Below, piece by piece: positions 49,032-58,064 of a stretch of DNA of 64,000 bases. Source of the stretch: Duganella sp. SG902 (GTDB lineage: Bacteria; Pseudomonadota; Gammaproteobacteria; Burkholderiales; Burkholderiaceae_D); contig NZ_JABMJK010000010.1 in assembly GCF_013376005.1 (NCBI RefSeq), positions 124,001 to 188,000 on the forward strand, written 5' to 3'. Under the pieces are notes generated by a model that ran no database searches, was not told where the DNA came from, and worked only from the letters and a program-made list of their open reading frames with translations. The number at the start of each line of letters is the position of its first letter. Position 1 is the stretch's first letter. A program made the translations under genes and the position numbers.

Positions 49032-49749
49032 GATAATTGACGGGGACGGCATAGGTGATGCCGCTGGGGGCGCTGATGGCGGATTCCTTCACGCCCTTGA
49101 CGAACACCATGTTGACCACGCCGACCACTTCGCCGGTGGCCGGATCGAACAAGGGGCTGCCGCTGCTGCCGGGGTAGGCCGTGCCGTCCAGCTGAAACAC
49201 GGCGTACACCGGTTTTTGCAGCTGGCGCGCGGTTTTGGCGTCCAACTGACGCGCCGTGATGGCCGGGGTGGCCAGTGGCGTGATGGCCGACACGATGCAG
49301 CGGTGCGTCACGTGATGCAGCCCCAGCACCATGCCCAGCGGGAAGCCGGTGAACGCCAGCGCCTTGCCCTCACGGACCTTGCTGGAGTCGCCGAGTTTTA
49401 GCGCGGGCAAGGCGGCGCCCTTGATGCGCAGGCGCGCCAGGTCATGCTCCTTGTCGAGCGCGCTAAGCGTGGCGGCGCGGAATTGGGCGGTGTCGCCAGC
49501 GCGGACCAGGATGCCCAGCGTGGCGCCCTGGCCGCTGTTGACCAGGTCATTCACCACATGGGCGGCGGTAATCACGGTCAGGCCGTCGCCGATGATGAAA
49601 CCGGTGCCGATGAAGCTGACCGCCGGCCCGCGCGCCTGTTGCAGGCTGCCGATGCCGACCACCGAGGGCTTGATATCGTCAATCACCTGAACCAGATCCT
49701 CGGCGCGCGCGCCGCCGAACAGGATGAGCAGGCTGAACAGAATTTTCAT
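49015..49749 (-). CDS. Secreted trypsin-like serine protease (S1C/HtrA-like, no PDZ)
   Basis: A 244-residue protein with signal peptide MKILFSLLILFGGARA and a chymotrypsin-fold domain. The triad is complete: His64 (TAAHVVND), Asp103 (EHDLARL) and Ser196 (PGSSGSP). No PDZ domain follows. The start at 49749 overlaps the stop of the ligase/polymerase gene (ATGA), placing it in an operon with PrsT. It may process surface or PEP-CTERM proteins in the periplasm; this is inferred from location only. Confidence 0.88.
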   Translation of the reverse strand: MKILFSLLILFGGARAEDLVQVIDDIKPSVVGIGSLQQARGPAVSFIGTGFIIGDGLTVITAAHVVNDLVNSGQGATLGILVRAGDTAQFRAATLSALDKEHDLARLRIKGAALPALKLGDSSKVREGKALAFTGFPLGMVLGLHHVTHRCIVSAITPLATPAITARQLDAKTARQLQKPVYAVFQLDGTAYPGSSGSPLFDPATGEVVGVVNMVFVKGVKESAISAPSGITYAVPVNYLKSAP

Positions 49750-51695
49750 GGCGGTGACTCCTTTGCTTGCAAGGCCGCCGCGCTCAGCAGCAGCATGGAT
49801 AACAAGGTGATGCGCGGCACGTCGAGCAGGCTGTCGAACAGCCCAACCACCTGAAAAGCCAGCAGCGCGGCCAGCCAGACGGCATCGCGGCGCCGCAGCA
49901 GCACGCAAACCGCGCTGAACAGCAGCAGTCCATAAGCGGACAATCCGAGCCAGCCCATCTCGAAGTAAATATTCAGGAACAGGTTCTTGATGTGCCAGGG
50001 CAGATGGTTGCGGTCGCTGCTGAAGAACCAGTAGTTATTGGCATCGGAAAAGCCGCCGTTGCGCAGCAGTTCGTGATCGTCCGGCACCGTGCGCAGGCTG
50101 ATATTGTCGATGTCGAGCACGGCCCGCCGGCCTTCAACCGCCATTTCCAGCTTGACCGGCAGGCCGTCGCCGCCCAGCGGTCCGGCGTCGAGCGGATAAA
50201 AGTACCGTTGCCACGTCACTCCGGTGGGTATCTGCCGGAGCGGCGTGGCGGCGCAGTTCTGCGGATACAGCAGTTGGCGCTGGCAGAGGTTGATATGCAG
50301 GAAGGCGGGAGGGCCGCTGTTCCACACATCCACGGCCAGCAAATACCGCTGCCGGGGCTGCACGGAAACGCTTTGCAGCATGCGCAGCAGCTCGCCATAG
50401 CCGGCCGCATAGTGGCCAGCCACCAGTCGCAGGTGGCGGTTGCCGCCGTGATCGATGAACTGGTAGCGCGGCGGTTGGTCGCCGCGCGGATTATTCCAGT
50501 GGTAAGCCGCCGGGAAGCTGCCCAGCCCCATGCCAAACAGGCCGGAACCGGGCCGCATCATCGCCAGGCTATTTTGCCAATGCCGTACGCGCGTGCTCCA
50601 GTCGTCACCGACGCTGGCGAAGCGCACGTTCAGATAATAGCCGTGGTAGATCGGCACCATGGCGCCGAGCAGAACCAGGCTGGCCAGCATGAGAGGCAGG
50701 CGCCGGCGCGATACGAGGATGGCCGCCACCAGCAGGCCCAGCAACGGCAGATAGGCGCGATAGCCGCCGGCACGAAACGCGGCGTCGAGCAACAACACCA
50801 GCAAGCCCGCGCCCGCCAGCGCGGGAAATGCGGCCGCGCGGGCCGCATGCCGGAGCAGGAGGGAGGTGGCGATGATCCCGAGAGCGGCCGCCAGCGCAAG
50901 ATACAGACCGCGCGAGAAAGTGGCAAGGGCCGCGTACCAGGCCAGCGGCAGCAAGGCCAGGGCGGCCAGCTGGCGTAAAGGGGCGTTGCGGGCCAGCAGC
51001 CATGCCGCCAACAGGGGCAGGCTGAGGGCCAGATAACCGTCCAGCGCGGCGCCGCCGGTATGCATGCCGGAGAACGGCGCGGTGATGCGGTAATCGCTGG
51101 AAAAATTCAGCAGGCCGGTGAATTGCCAGCGTTCGCGTAGCGCGGCAAGGCTGACCAACAGCAGCCCCAGCATCATGCCCGGCAGGAGCGCCTCAGGCTT
51201 GCCGCCGGTGGCGTGCCGCAACGGCGGCAGCAACACCATCGCCCAGATCCACGCCTTGCCAACCCGCAGCGCGTTGGCCGGGCTCAGGTAATTGTTGAAC
51301 GTATTGGCATCGATGGGCGGTAACGGCTGCAGGCCACGCCACAGGCCTATCGCCAGCGCCACGCCGAGCAGCAGCAGGCCCAGCCTGAATAGCCAGGGCC
51401 AGCGCGCGGAACCTGCCGGAGCGGGCGGCAACCTCCAATAGGCGAAGCCTGCGGTGAGCAGGAGCAGCAGGTCGATTTCCTCCAGCACAAACCAGCCTGT
51501 GCGGGGCGCCAGATCGAGCACCGGCAGCAACGCGGGCAGGAGCGGCAGCCATAGTTGCGTGCGCCACCACAGCAGGCCGGCATACGCCACGAGTATCGGG
51601 GGCAGCCAGGTGCCGGCCATCGGATACGCGCCAGCGGCCAAGCCGAACAGGCAGAAGCAGGCCAGCGCCACCAGTCGCGTACCGATGTGCCGCAC
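49746..51695 (-). CDS. O-antigen ligase/polymerase-like membrane protein with a large periplasmic insert
   Basis: A 649-residue protein with about twelve transmembrane helices. A Wzy_C-type signature is seen: ATFSRGLYLALA near residue 255, and STRVRHWQNSLAMM plus GLFGMGLGSFPAAYHW near 370-400. Between roughly residues 410 and 560 is a long soluble insert that looks like a beta-sandwich (GQ-rich strands, AVEGRRAVLDIDNISLR, LLRNGGFSDANNYWF), ahead of the conserved HIKNLFLNIYFEMGWLGL segment. It is probably a polymerase or glycan ligase. 2 bp after PrsT, with ATGA overlap to the protease. Confidence 0.85.
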   Translation of the reverse strand: MRHIGTRLVALACFCLFGLAAGAYPMAGTWLPPILVAYAGLLWWRTQLWLPLLPALLPVLDLAPRTGWFVLEEIDLLLLLTAGFAYWRLPPAPAGSARWPWLFRLGLLLLGVALAIGLWRGLQPLPPIDANTFNNYLSPANALRVGKAWIWAMVLLPPLRHATGGKPEALLPGMMLGLLLVSLAALRERWQFTGLLNFSSDYRITAPFSGMHTGGAALDGYLALSLPLLAAWLLARNAPLRQLAALALLPLAWYAALATFSRGLYLALAAALGIIATSLLLRHAARAAAFPALAGAGLLVLLLDAAFRAGGYRAYLPLLGLLVAAILVSRRRLPLMLASLVLLGAMVPIYHGYYLNVRFASVGDDWSTRVRHWQNSLAMMRPGSGLFGMGLGSFPAAYHWNNPRGDQPPRYQFIDHGGNRHLRLVAGHYAAGYGELLRMLQSVSVQPRQRYLLAVDVWNSGPPAFLHINLCQRQLLYPQNCAATPLRQIPTGVTWQRYFYPLDAGPLGGDGLPVKLEMAVEGRRAVLDIDNISLRTVPDDHELLRNGGFSDANNYWFFSSDRNHLPWHIKNLFLNIYFEMGWLGLSAYGLLLFSAVCVLLRRRDAVWLAALLAFQVVGLFDSLLDVPRITLLSMLLLSAAALQAKESPP

Positions 51696-51697
51696 AG

Positions 51698-54244
51698 CTA
51701 CAGGCCCAGCAGACTCTTGACCGCGTCGCGGCGGTCGAAATCCTTGAGTGCGAGCAAGGGTTCCAGCTGCTCCCGCGCGCCGCGCTTGTCGCCGGACTTG
51801 GCCAGGGCAACCCCGTAGTGATAGCGGATCTCCGTACTTGCCGGGGCCAGCGCCAGGGCTTGCTTCAGCAAGGGCAGGGCGCGCTCCATCTTGCCTTGCT
51901 CCAGCAGCAGCCAGCCCAGCGTATCGCCCACGGCCGGATTGTCCGGCGCCTGCTTGTACGCTTGCTCGGCATACGGCAATGCGCGAGGATCATGTTGTTG
52001 CTGGTACAGCCAAGCCAGATTGTTCAAGGCGATGAACTGGCCGGGAACTTGCCGCAGCACCTCTTCAAACTGGGCGATACTGGCCGCGTACTCCTTCAAC
52101 GTCAGCAGGCTGCTGGCGTAAAACAGGCGGGAGGCATGGTCGCTCGCGTGCTCGCCCAGCCATTTCTGCATGCGCGAGCGCGCGTCACCGGTCTTGCCGG
52201 CCTGGATCAACGCACTGTAGAGCGCTTGCACCGTCTGTGGCGTCGGCCGCGCCTCGAACGCTTTTTGATACAGCCCGACAGCCTTGCTCAGCGCCTGGGT
52301 TGCTCCCTCGCGGTCATTCACGGCGGCGCGCGCGGCGGCCAGCCGCAATTGGACGTCCGGCGATTCCGGCTGCAAGGTCGCCAGCTTGTTCCAGCTGTCC
52401 AGCGCCGTATCGGCCTGCCCGCCGCGGGTTTGCAGCGACGCCACCAATGCCACCAACTGCGTGTTGGCCGGATTCGACGCCAACAGTTTCTGCCCGAGCG
52501 TGAGGGCTTTCTGCGCTTCGTTGTAGCGGGCGTAAAAGTGTGCCAGCCGCAGCGATGGCTCCAGCGCGTCCGGCTTGGCCTGCGCGGCCCGTTCGAACCA
52601 GCCGCGCGCGACCGCCACCTGGCCCTGCGCCAGAGTCAGGTTGGCAAGCGCGGTCATGATGTCGATGTTGTTTTTATCCTTGGCGAGGGCGGCTTCGAGG
52701 CGCTTGCGCGCCTGCTCGGGTTTCTTGTCTTTGGTGTCCATGATGGTCAGGTTGTCGAGGGCTGGAAGGAAGAGGGGATCGAGCTGGAGCGCGCGCTCAA
52801 AGCTGGCGCGCGCCCCGGACAGGTTGTGCTGCACCATCTGCACGCCGCCCTTCAGGTTGTGCACCATGGGGTTGTCCGGGAATTGCGCCTCCATGCGCTG
52901 CGCGGCCGCCAGCGCCTTGTCGTATTGCTTGTTGCGCAGATGGCTCAGCACCAGCAGGGTAGCCACGCGCGACGACTTGGCATCGAGACTGGCGGCCTGT
53001 TCCAGTTCGGAGACGGCGCGATCGTTGTCGCCCAGGCCGAGATGGCTCATCGCCAGCGCGGCGCGCAGCATCGGCGCCTGCGGCGCGAGTTTGCTGGCAC
53101 GTTCGAAGTAGTCGGTGGACTTGGTGTATTGCCGCAGCCGCAAGTAGAGCTCGCCCGCCAGCGACATCATCTCCAGGTCCTGCTGCTGGCTGGCCAATAA
53201 CGGTTCGACGATGGCCAGCGCCTGCTCCGGCGCTCCGGTATTGAGCAAGGTGGACGCCAGCAGCTTGCTGGCATAAGGATGGCCGGGATTCGCTTCCAGA
53301 AACTTGCGCAGGTGCTGTTCGGCCTGGGTGTAGGCGCCCTTGTTGCGCAACACCGCTCCCATCAACAGATTGCTGGGCAGATGCTCGGGCGCCACGCGCA
53401 ACACCATGGCCAAGTGATCCTGGGCGGCTGTCATCTTGTTTTCCTTGAATTCCAGCAGCGCTTGCGTGTAGATCAGCAGCAGGCTGTTGGGCGAGGCCTG
53501 GCGGGCGGCGCTGAGTTCCTTGCGCGCCTCGTCCAGCTTGCCAGACTGGAGGTGCAGATTAGCCAGGTCCACATGGGCCTGCACCTGCGCCGGCCTCAGT
53601 GTCAGGATCTTCTCGTAGGCGGCCTGCGCCTCGGCATTCTGGTCGAGCAGACGCAGTATGTCCCCCAGCGAGCGCAGCGCGTCGACGTTGTCGGCCTGCT
53701 GCGTCAGCGCCTGCCGCACCAGCGCCAACGCATCCTGCTTGCGGTTTTCCAGCAGCGCCACCCGCGCCTGCCCGAGCAGGGCGGGCGGATTGCCGGGATG
53801 ACGCAGCGTGATCGACGCGAACACGTCGCGGCCCTCCGCCACGCGATTCAAGCCCAACAGCGCATGACCGCGCAGCGCCAGCAGGGCGGGCTGCTGTTCG
53901 TCGGCCGGCACGTCGTCCAGCAGCCGCTGATACTGGCCTTGCAGCAGCAGGGCCTTGCCCAGCAGCGGCAGCACATCGCCGGGATTGATCTTCAGTTCCA
54001 GCGCGCGGCGAAATTCCTTCTCGGCCGACTGCACGTCTCCGGTGTCGAGGTACAACTGGCCCAGCATCAGCCGCGCCTGGCCATGCGACGGTGATTGCTG
54101 CAGCACGTTCTTTAGCTGGATGACGGCGGACTTCGATTCGCCGCGCGCCGCGTATTTGCGGGCCTCGGCCATCAAATCGGCCTCGTTGTGAAGGCGGCCG
54201 CAACCGGCCAGGAACAACAGCAACAACACGCGCGGCAACGCCAT
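51698..54244 (-). CDS. prsT: XrtA/PEP-CTERM system TPR-repeat lipoprotein PrsT
   Basis: An 848-residue lipoprotein: MALPRVLLLLFLAGC gives a lipobox with Cys15, followed by about twenty tetratricopeptide repeats over the whole length (LKNVLQQSPSHGQARLML, LGQLYLDTGDVQSAEKEF and many similar units). It matches TIGR02917. It probably acts as a periplasmic scaffold for export or sorting. The start at 54244 has GAGGAG upstream; the longer frame adds unrelated residues before the signal. First in a reverse operon with the ligase/polymerase-like and protease genes. Confidence 0.93.
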   Translation of the reverse strand: MALPRVLLLLFLAGCGRLHNEADLMAEARKYAARGESKSAVIQLKNVLQQSPSHGQARLMLGQLYLDTGDVQSAEKEFRRALELKINPGDVLPLLGKALLLQGQYQRLLDDVPADEQQPALLALRGHALLGLNRVAEGRDVFASITLRHPGNPPALLGQARVALLENRKQDALALVRQALTQQADNVDALRSLGDILRLLDQNAEAQAAYEKILTLRPAQVQAHVDLANLHLQSGKLDEARKELSAARQASPNSLLLIYTQALLEFKENKMTAAQDHLAMVLRVAPEHLPSNLLMGAVLRNKGAYTQAEQHLRKFLEANPGHPYASKLLASTLLNTGAPEQALAIVEPLLASQQQDLEMMSLAGELYLRLRQYTKSTDYFERASKLAPQAPMLRAALAMSHLGLGDNDRAVSELEQAASLDAKSSRVATLLVLSHLRNKQYDKALAAAQRMEAQFPDNPMVHNLKGGVQMVQHNLSGARASFERALQLDPLFLPALDNLTIMDTKDKKPEQARKRLEAALAKDKNNIDIMTALANLTLAQGQVAVARGWFERAAQAKPDALEPSLRLAHFYARYNEAQKALTLGQKLLASNPANTQLVALVASLQTRGGQADTALDSWNKLATLQPESPDVQLRLAAARAAVNDREGATQALSKAVGLYQKAFEARPTPQTVQALYSALIQAGKTGDARSRMQKWLGEHASDHASRLFYASSLLTLKEYAASIAQFEEVLRQVPGQFIALNNLAWLYQQQHDPRALPYAEQAYKQAPDNPAVGDTLGWLLLEQGKMERALPLLKQALALAPASTEIRYHYGVALAKSGDKRGAREQLEPLLALKDFDRRDAVKSLLGL

Positions 54245-54377
54245 GGCGATCTCCTCAAAAGCCCTAGAGTAGAAACGATCGGCGCGGCACTCGTTGATCG
54301 ACCGCAAACGGCAGAGCAAAAGCCGCTCGTAGAATCGGCTGACGCGGGTATTCAACACTCTCTCAAAAGGTGCTCAT

Positions 54378-55658
54378 ATGGAAGTTGTCGCCGTGGTTGG
54401 ACTTGGATACGTGGGTTTGTCCCTGGCGGTCGCCTTTGGCGCGCGGCGGCGGACCATTGGGGTCGACCTGTCGGCGCGCAAGGTGGCCAGCTACCGCCGC
54501 GGCATCGATCCCGGCGGCGAGGTCTGCGCCGCGCAGTTCGCCGAGGCGCGCTGGCTGGAAATGGGCTGCGACCCGGTCGCGCTGGCCGAGGCCGACTACA
54601 TCGTGGTGGCCGTGCCCACCCCGGTGGACGATGCGCACAAGCCGGACTTTGGCGCGCTGGTCAGCGCCAGCCAGTCGGTCGGGCGCCACATGAAGGCCGG
54701 CGCGGTGGTGATTTACGAGTCCACGGTCTATCCCGGCGCGACCGAGGAAATCTGCATTCCCATCCTGGAGCAATGCTCGGGCCTCCAGTGGCAGCGCGAC
54801 TTCCACGTCGGCTTCTCGCCCGAGCGCATCAATCCCGGCGACACCGAACACCGGCTGGCGACCATCCGCAAGGTGGTCTCCGGCGACGACGCGGTGACGC
54901 TCGAGCGTGTGGCGGCGCTGTACGAGGGCGTGGTGGACGCCGGCGTGCACCGCGCCTCCAGCATCAAGGTGGCCGAGGCCGCCAAAGTCATCGAAAACAC
55001 CCAGCGCGACCTGAACATCGCGCTGATGAACGAGCTGGCCATCATCTTCGACCGCATGGACATCGACACGCTGGAAGTGCTGCAGGCGGCCGGCACCAAG
55101 TGGAATTTCCTGCCGTTCCGGCCGGGGCTGGTGGGCGGACACTGCATCGGCGTCGATCCGTATTACCTGACCCACAAGGCGGTGATGCTGGGCTACCATC
55201 CGGACGTGATCCTGGCCGGGCGCCGCATCAATGACAGCATGGCCAAGTTCGTGGCCGAGAAAACCGTCAAGGAAATGGTGCGGGCCGGCTTCAAGCTCAA
55301 GGGATGCCGCGTCAACGTGCTGGGCCTGACCTTCAAGGAAAACTGTCCGGACCTGCGCAATTCCAAGGTGGCCGACCTGATCCGCGAGCTGGAATCGTAC
55401 GGCCTGCAAGTCCACGTCCACGACCCGGTGGCGGACGCCGACGAGGCGTTGCGCGAGTACGGCGTGCGGCTGGAGGCGTGGGAAGATTTGCCCTGCGCCG
55501 AAGCCCTGATCAGCGCCGTCGCGCATCACGAGCTGGCGACGCGCCCCTTGCGGCAAATGCTGGACAAGATCGCCCCCAGCGGCTGCTTTATCGATCTGAA
55601 ATCCCAGTTCGATCCCGGCACCTTGCGCAGCAGCGGCCTCAGCGTCTGGAGGCTGTGA
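54378..55658 (+). CDS. tviB: UDP-N-acetylhexosamine 6-dehydrogenase (TviB/WbpA type)
   Basis: A 426-residue UDP-sugar dehydrogenase. NAD-binding VVGLGYVGLSLAVAF starts the protein; IVVAVPTPVD, FSPERINPGD and the catalytic Cys256 in GGHCIGVDPYYLT follow. It oxidises UDP-GlcNAc or UDP-ManNAc at C6 to the uronic acid. Sequence style (GLVGGHCIGVD, LGLTFKENCPDLRNS) fits TviB/WbpA better than glucose dehydrogenases. The 4-epimerase gene follows in TGATG overlap, making the Vi-type route UDP-GlcNAc to UDP-GalNAcA plausible. Confidence 0.9.
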   Translation: MEVVAVVGLGYVGLSLAVAFGARRRTIGVDLSARKVASYRRGIDPGGEVCAAQFAEARWLEMGCDPVALAEADYIVVAVPTPVDDAHKPDFGALVSASQSVGRHMKAGAVVIYESTVYPGATEEICIPILEQCSGLQWQRDFHVGFSPERINPGDTEHRLATIRKVVSGDDAVTLERVAALYEGVVDAGVHRASSIKVAEAAKVIENTQRDLNIALMNELAIIFDRMDIDTLEVLQAAGTKWNFLPFRPGLVGGHCIGVDPYYLTHKAVMLGYHPDVILAGRRINDSMAKFVAEKTVKEMVRAGFKLKGCRVNVLGLTFKENCPDLRNSKVADLIRELESYGLQVHVHDPVADADEALREYGVRLEAWEDLPCAEALISAVAHHELATRPLRQMLDKIAPSGCFIDLKSQFDPGTLRSSGLSVWRL

Positions 55659-56719
55659 TGGGCGATTACGAAAACGGCACGCCAGCCACCAGCGTCTATC
55701 AACTGGTGCGCGAGCAACTGGAATATGAGCAATACCGCTGGGTCATCACCGGGGTGGCGGGTTTCATCGGCTCCAACCTGCTGCAGGCGCTGCTGGAACT
55801 GGGGCAGCGCGTGGCCGGCGTCGATAACTTTCTCACCGGCCACCGCCACAACCTCGATCAGGTGCGCGAGCTGGTCGGCGCCGACGCCTGGCGCAACTTC
55901 GAGCTGATCGAGGGCGACATCCGCGACCTTTCCGTGTGCCGCGCGGCCTGCGACCGGGCCGACTACGTGCTGCATCAGGCGGCGCTCGGCTCGGTCAGCC
56001 GCTCCATGGCGGAGCCCTTGCTGTGCAACGACATCAACGTGGGCGGCCAGTTGAACGTGCTGGACGCGGCGCGGCTGGCCGGCGCGCGGCGCGTGGTGTA
56101 CGCGGCCTCCAGCGCCAGCTACGGCGACCATCCGGGCTTGCCCAAGCAGGAACAGCACATCGGCCAGGCGCTGTCGCCGTACGCGCTCACCAAGCACGTG
56201 AACGAGCTCTACGCCGGCGTGTACGCCCGTTGCTACGGGCTGGAAACCATCGGCCTGCGCTATTTCAATGTGTTCGGGCCGCGCCAGGACCCGGCCGGCG
56301 CGTACGCGGCCGTGATTCCGCTGTGGATCGCCGCCATGATAGGCGGGCGTCAGCTGGTCATCAACGGCGACGGCGAAAGCAGCCGCGATTTTTGCTACGT
56401 GGCCAACGTGGTGCAGGCCAACCTGCTGGCCGCGCTGACCGACAAGCGCGCGGCGGTCAACCAGGTCTACAACGTGGCGGTCAACGCCCGCACCAGCCTC
56501 AACGAGCTATTCCTGCTGCTGCACGAAATGCTGGCCGAGCGGCATCCGCACCTGCACGACTTCCAGCCGGCCTACGGGCCATTCCGCGCCGGCGACGTGC
56601 GCCATTCGCAGGCCGATATTTCCAAGGCCGTCAAGCTGCTGGGCTACGCGCCCACCCACGATTTGCGGCGCGGCCTCAGGCAGGCCTTACGCTGGTATGA
56701 ACAACATCTTGCCGCGTGA
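55658..56719 (+). CDS. tviC: UDP-N-acetylglucosamine(-uronate) 4-epimerase (TviC/WbpP type)
   Basis: A 353-residue extended short-chain dehydrogenase. WVITGVAGFIGSNLL binds NAD near residue 30, the catalytic pair is Tyr175/Lys179 (SPYALTKH), and AASSASYGD carries the catalytic Ser. The N-terminal extension YQLVREQLEYEQYRW is typical of TviC/WbpP, as is GLRYFNVFGPRQDPAGAYAAV. It starts inside the TviB stop (TGATG). Its last 44 bp overlap the convergent spoVR gene. Confidence 0.92.
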   Translation: MGDYENGTPATSVYQLVREQLEYEQYRWVITGVAGFIGSNLLQALLELGQRVAGVDNFLTGHRHNLDQVRELVGADAWRNFELIEGDIRDLSVCRAACDRADYVLHQAALGSVSRSMAEPLLCNDINVGGQLNVLDAARLAGARRVVYAASSASYGDHPGLPKQEQHIGQALSPYALTKHVNELYAGVYARCYGLETIGLRYFNVFGPRQDPAGAYAAVIPLWIAAMIGGRQLVINGDGESSRDFCYVANVVQANLLAALTDKRAAVNQVYNVAVNARTSLNELFLLLHEMLAERHPHLHDFQPAYGPFRAGDVRHSQADISKAVKLLGYAPTHDLRRGLRQALRWYEQHLAA

Positions 56720-58064
56720 CGTGCATGGTGCGCGCCACGCCGCGAAAATCGACCGTGTGCAGCGTGACCGGGCGGCGCCACACACGCGCCACGTATTGCA
56801 TCACTTGCTCCGCCTGCGCCAGGTCCAGCCCGCGGCCGTCGCGGCTGTGATCGTGGCGCAGCACCAGGCTGAAGTCGTCGTTCATGCGCTCCACGGCGAT
56901 GCACGGCGCGCCGTAGTTGTACTTGGCGCCAAGAATGGCTTCGCGCACCGCGTGCAGATCGCGGCTGACGACGCGGGTGTCGCCGTCGGCGCGGGCCTGG
57001 TAGCTGAACAGGTCCAGCTTTTCCGCCAGTTTGGCGTGCAGATAATTGCGGATGAAGCCGAAATCGTCCTCCTCGGCGCAGATGCGGCGCGCGGCATCCA
57101 GCCCCTCGCGATCGATGATGTCCTCCCAGATCGCGAACCCGAGGTGGTAGGGGTTGATGTTCAAGGCCAGCCGCTGCTCGTTGCCATACGGGCGCACCAC
57201 GTCCGAGTGCGCGCGCAGCGCCTGCAGATATAGTTCCTGGGACAGGAAGTCGGCCTCGCGCAGCAGGCGCGCGTGCCAGTACGAGGCCCAGCCTTCGTTC
57301 ATGATCTGGCAGGCGTGGACCGGATAGAAGTAAAACGCCTCCTCGCGCACGGCCAGGAAAATGTCGCGCTCCCAATCCTTCAGATCCGGCGCGTAATGCG
57401 CGATAAACCAAAGCAAGTCCGTCTCGGGGTGGGGCGGCAGTTGGCGGTGGACGACCGAGGCCGGCGGTGGCGAGGTTTCACCCGGCAGTCGCTGGTAGCG
57501 CTCGCGGAACGGCGGCGGTTCTGGCGGGGCCGCAGGCTCGCCGGGCTCGGGGTAGGGCGGCCGGTACAAGAGCTGATGAATGTCGATATGCGGTTCCAGC
57601 GCCAGCGCCGCGTCCAGCACGGTTTCGACCGCGCGCTGGCCGTGGCGCAGCACCGCGTCCTCCAACGCATGGGCGCGCGCGGCGCTTTGCTCGAGGATGT
57701 GGCCGCCAGCCATGCTCATGAAGCGCGAAAACAGCCCGTTGCGCTTGACGAAGTCGGCGTGACCGATCACATGCGCCGTCACCAGCGCGTTTTCGGCCAG
57801 GGAATTGGTGTCCATCATGTAGGCCCGGCACGGGTCGCCGGGGAACATCACCTCGAAGATGCGCGAGTGGCCCATGTGCTGATGCAGCAGCTGGTGAATG
57901 TAGCGCAGGCCGAACGACCAATGGTTCATGCGCACCGGCACGCCGTAGACGGCAATTTCCAGCATGAAGTTTTGCGGCACCAGTTCAAAATCAACGGGAT
58001 AGTAGTCCAGCCCCAGCTCGCGGGCCAGCCGTTGCAGCCGGGTGTTGCAGTCGTCCAGGGTCAT
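56676..58064 (-). CDS. spoVR: SpoVR family protein
   Basis: A 462-residue cytoplasmic protein of the SpoVR/YcgB family. Recognisable segments are LGLDYYPVDFELVPQ, MNHWSFGLRY, FPGDPCRAYMMDTNSLAENALV, CQIMNEGWASYWHARLL, NPYHLGFAIWEDI and EEDDFGFIRNYLH. In proteobacteria it accompanies YeaG and YeaH in stress and stationary phase; the biochemical activity is unknown. The start at 58064 overlaps the yeaH stop (ATGA), and the end overlaps the convergent epimerase gene by 44 bp. Confidence 0.93.
   Translation of the reverse strand: MTLDDCNTRLQRLARELGLDYYPVDFELVPQNFMLEIAVYGVPVRMNHWSFGLRYIHQLLHQHMGHSRIFEVMFPGDPCRAYMMDTNSLAENALVTAHVIGHADFVKRNGLFSRFMSMAGGHILEQSAARAHALEDAVLRHGQRAVETVLDAALALEPHIDIHQLLYRPPYPEPGEPAAPPEPPPFRERYQRLPGETSPPPASVVHRQLPPHPETDLLWFIAHYAPDLKDWERDIFLAVREEAFYFYPVHACQIMNEGWASYWHARLLREADFLSQELYLQALRAHSDVVRPYGNEQRLALNINPYHLGFAIWEDIIDREGLDAARRICAEEDDFGFIRNYLHAKLAEKLDLFSYQARADGDTRVVSRDLHAVREAILGAKYNYGAPCIAVERMNDDFSLVLRHDHSRDGRGLDLAQAEQVMQYVARVWRRPVTLHTVDFRGVARTMHVTRQDVVHTSVRPA

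Noticed and set aside
54300..54330. GG-N10-GC spacing on the reverse strand upstream of prsT
   Set aside because: Only three of seven -24 bases match the consensus and the -12 box is poor; such spacing is frequent by chance in GC-rich DNA.
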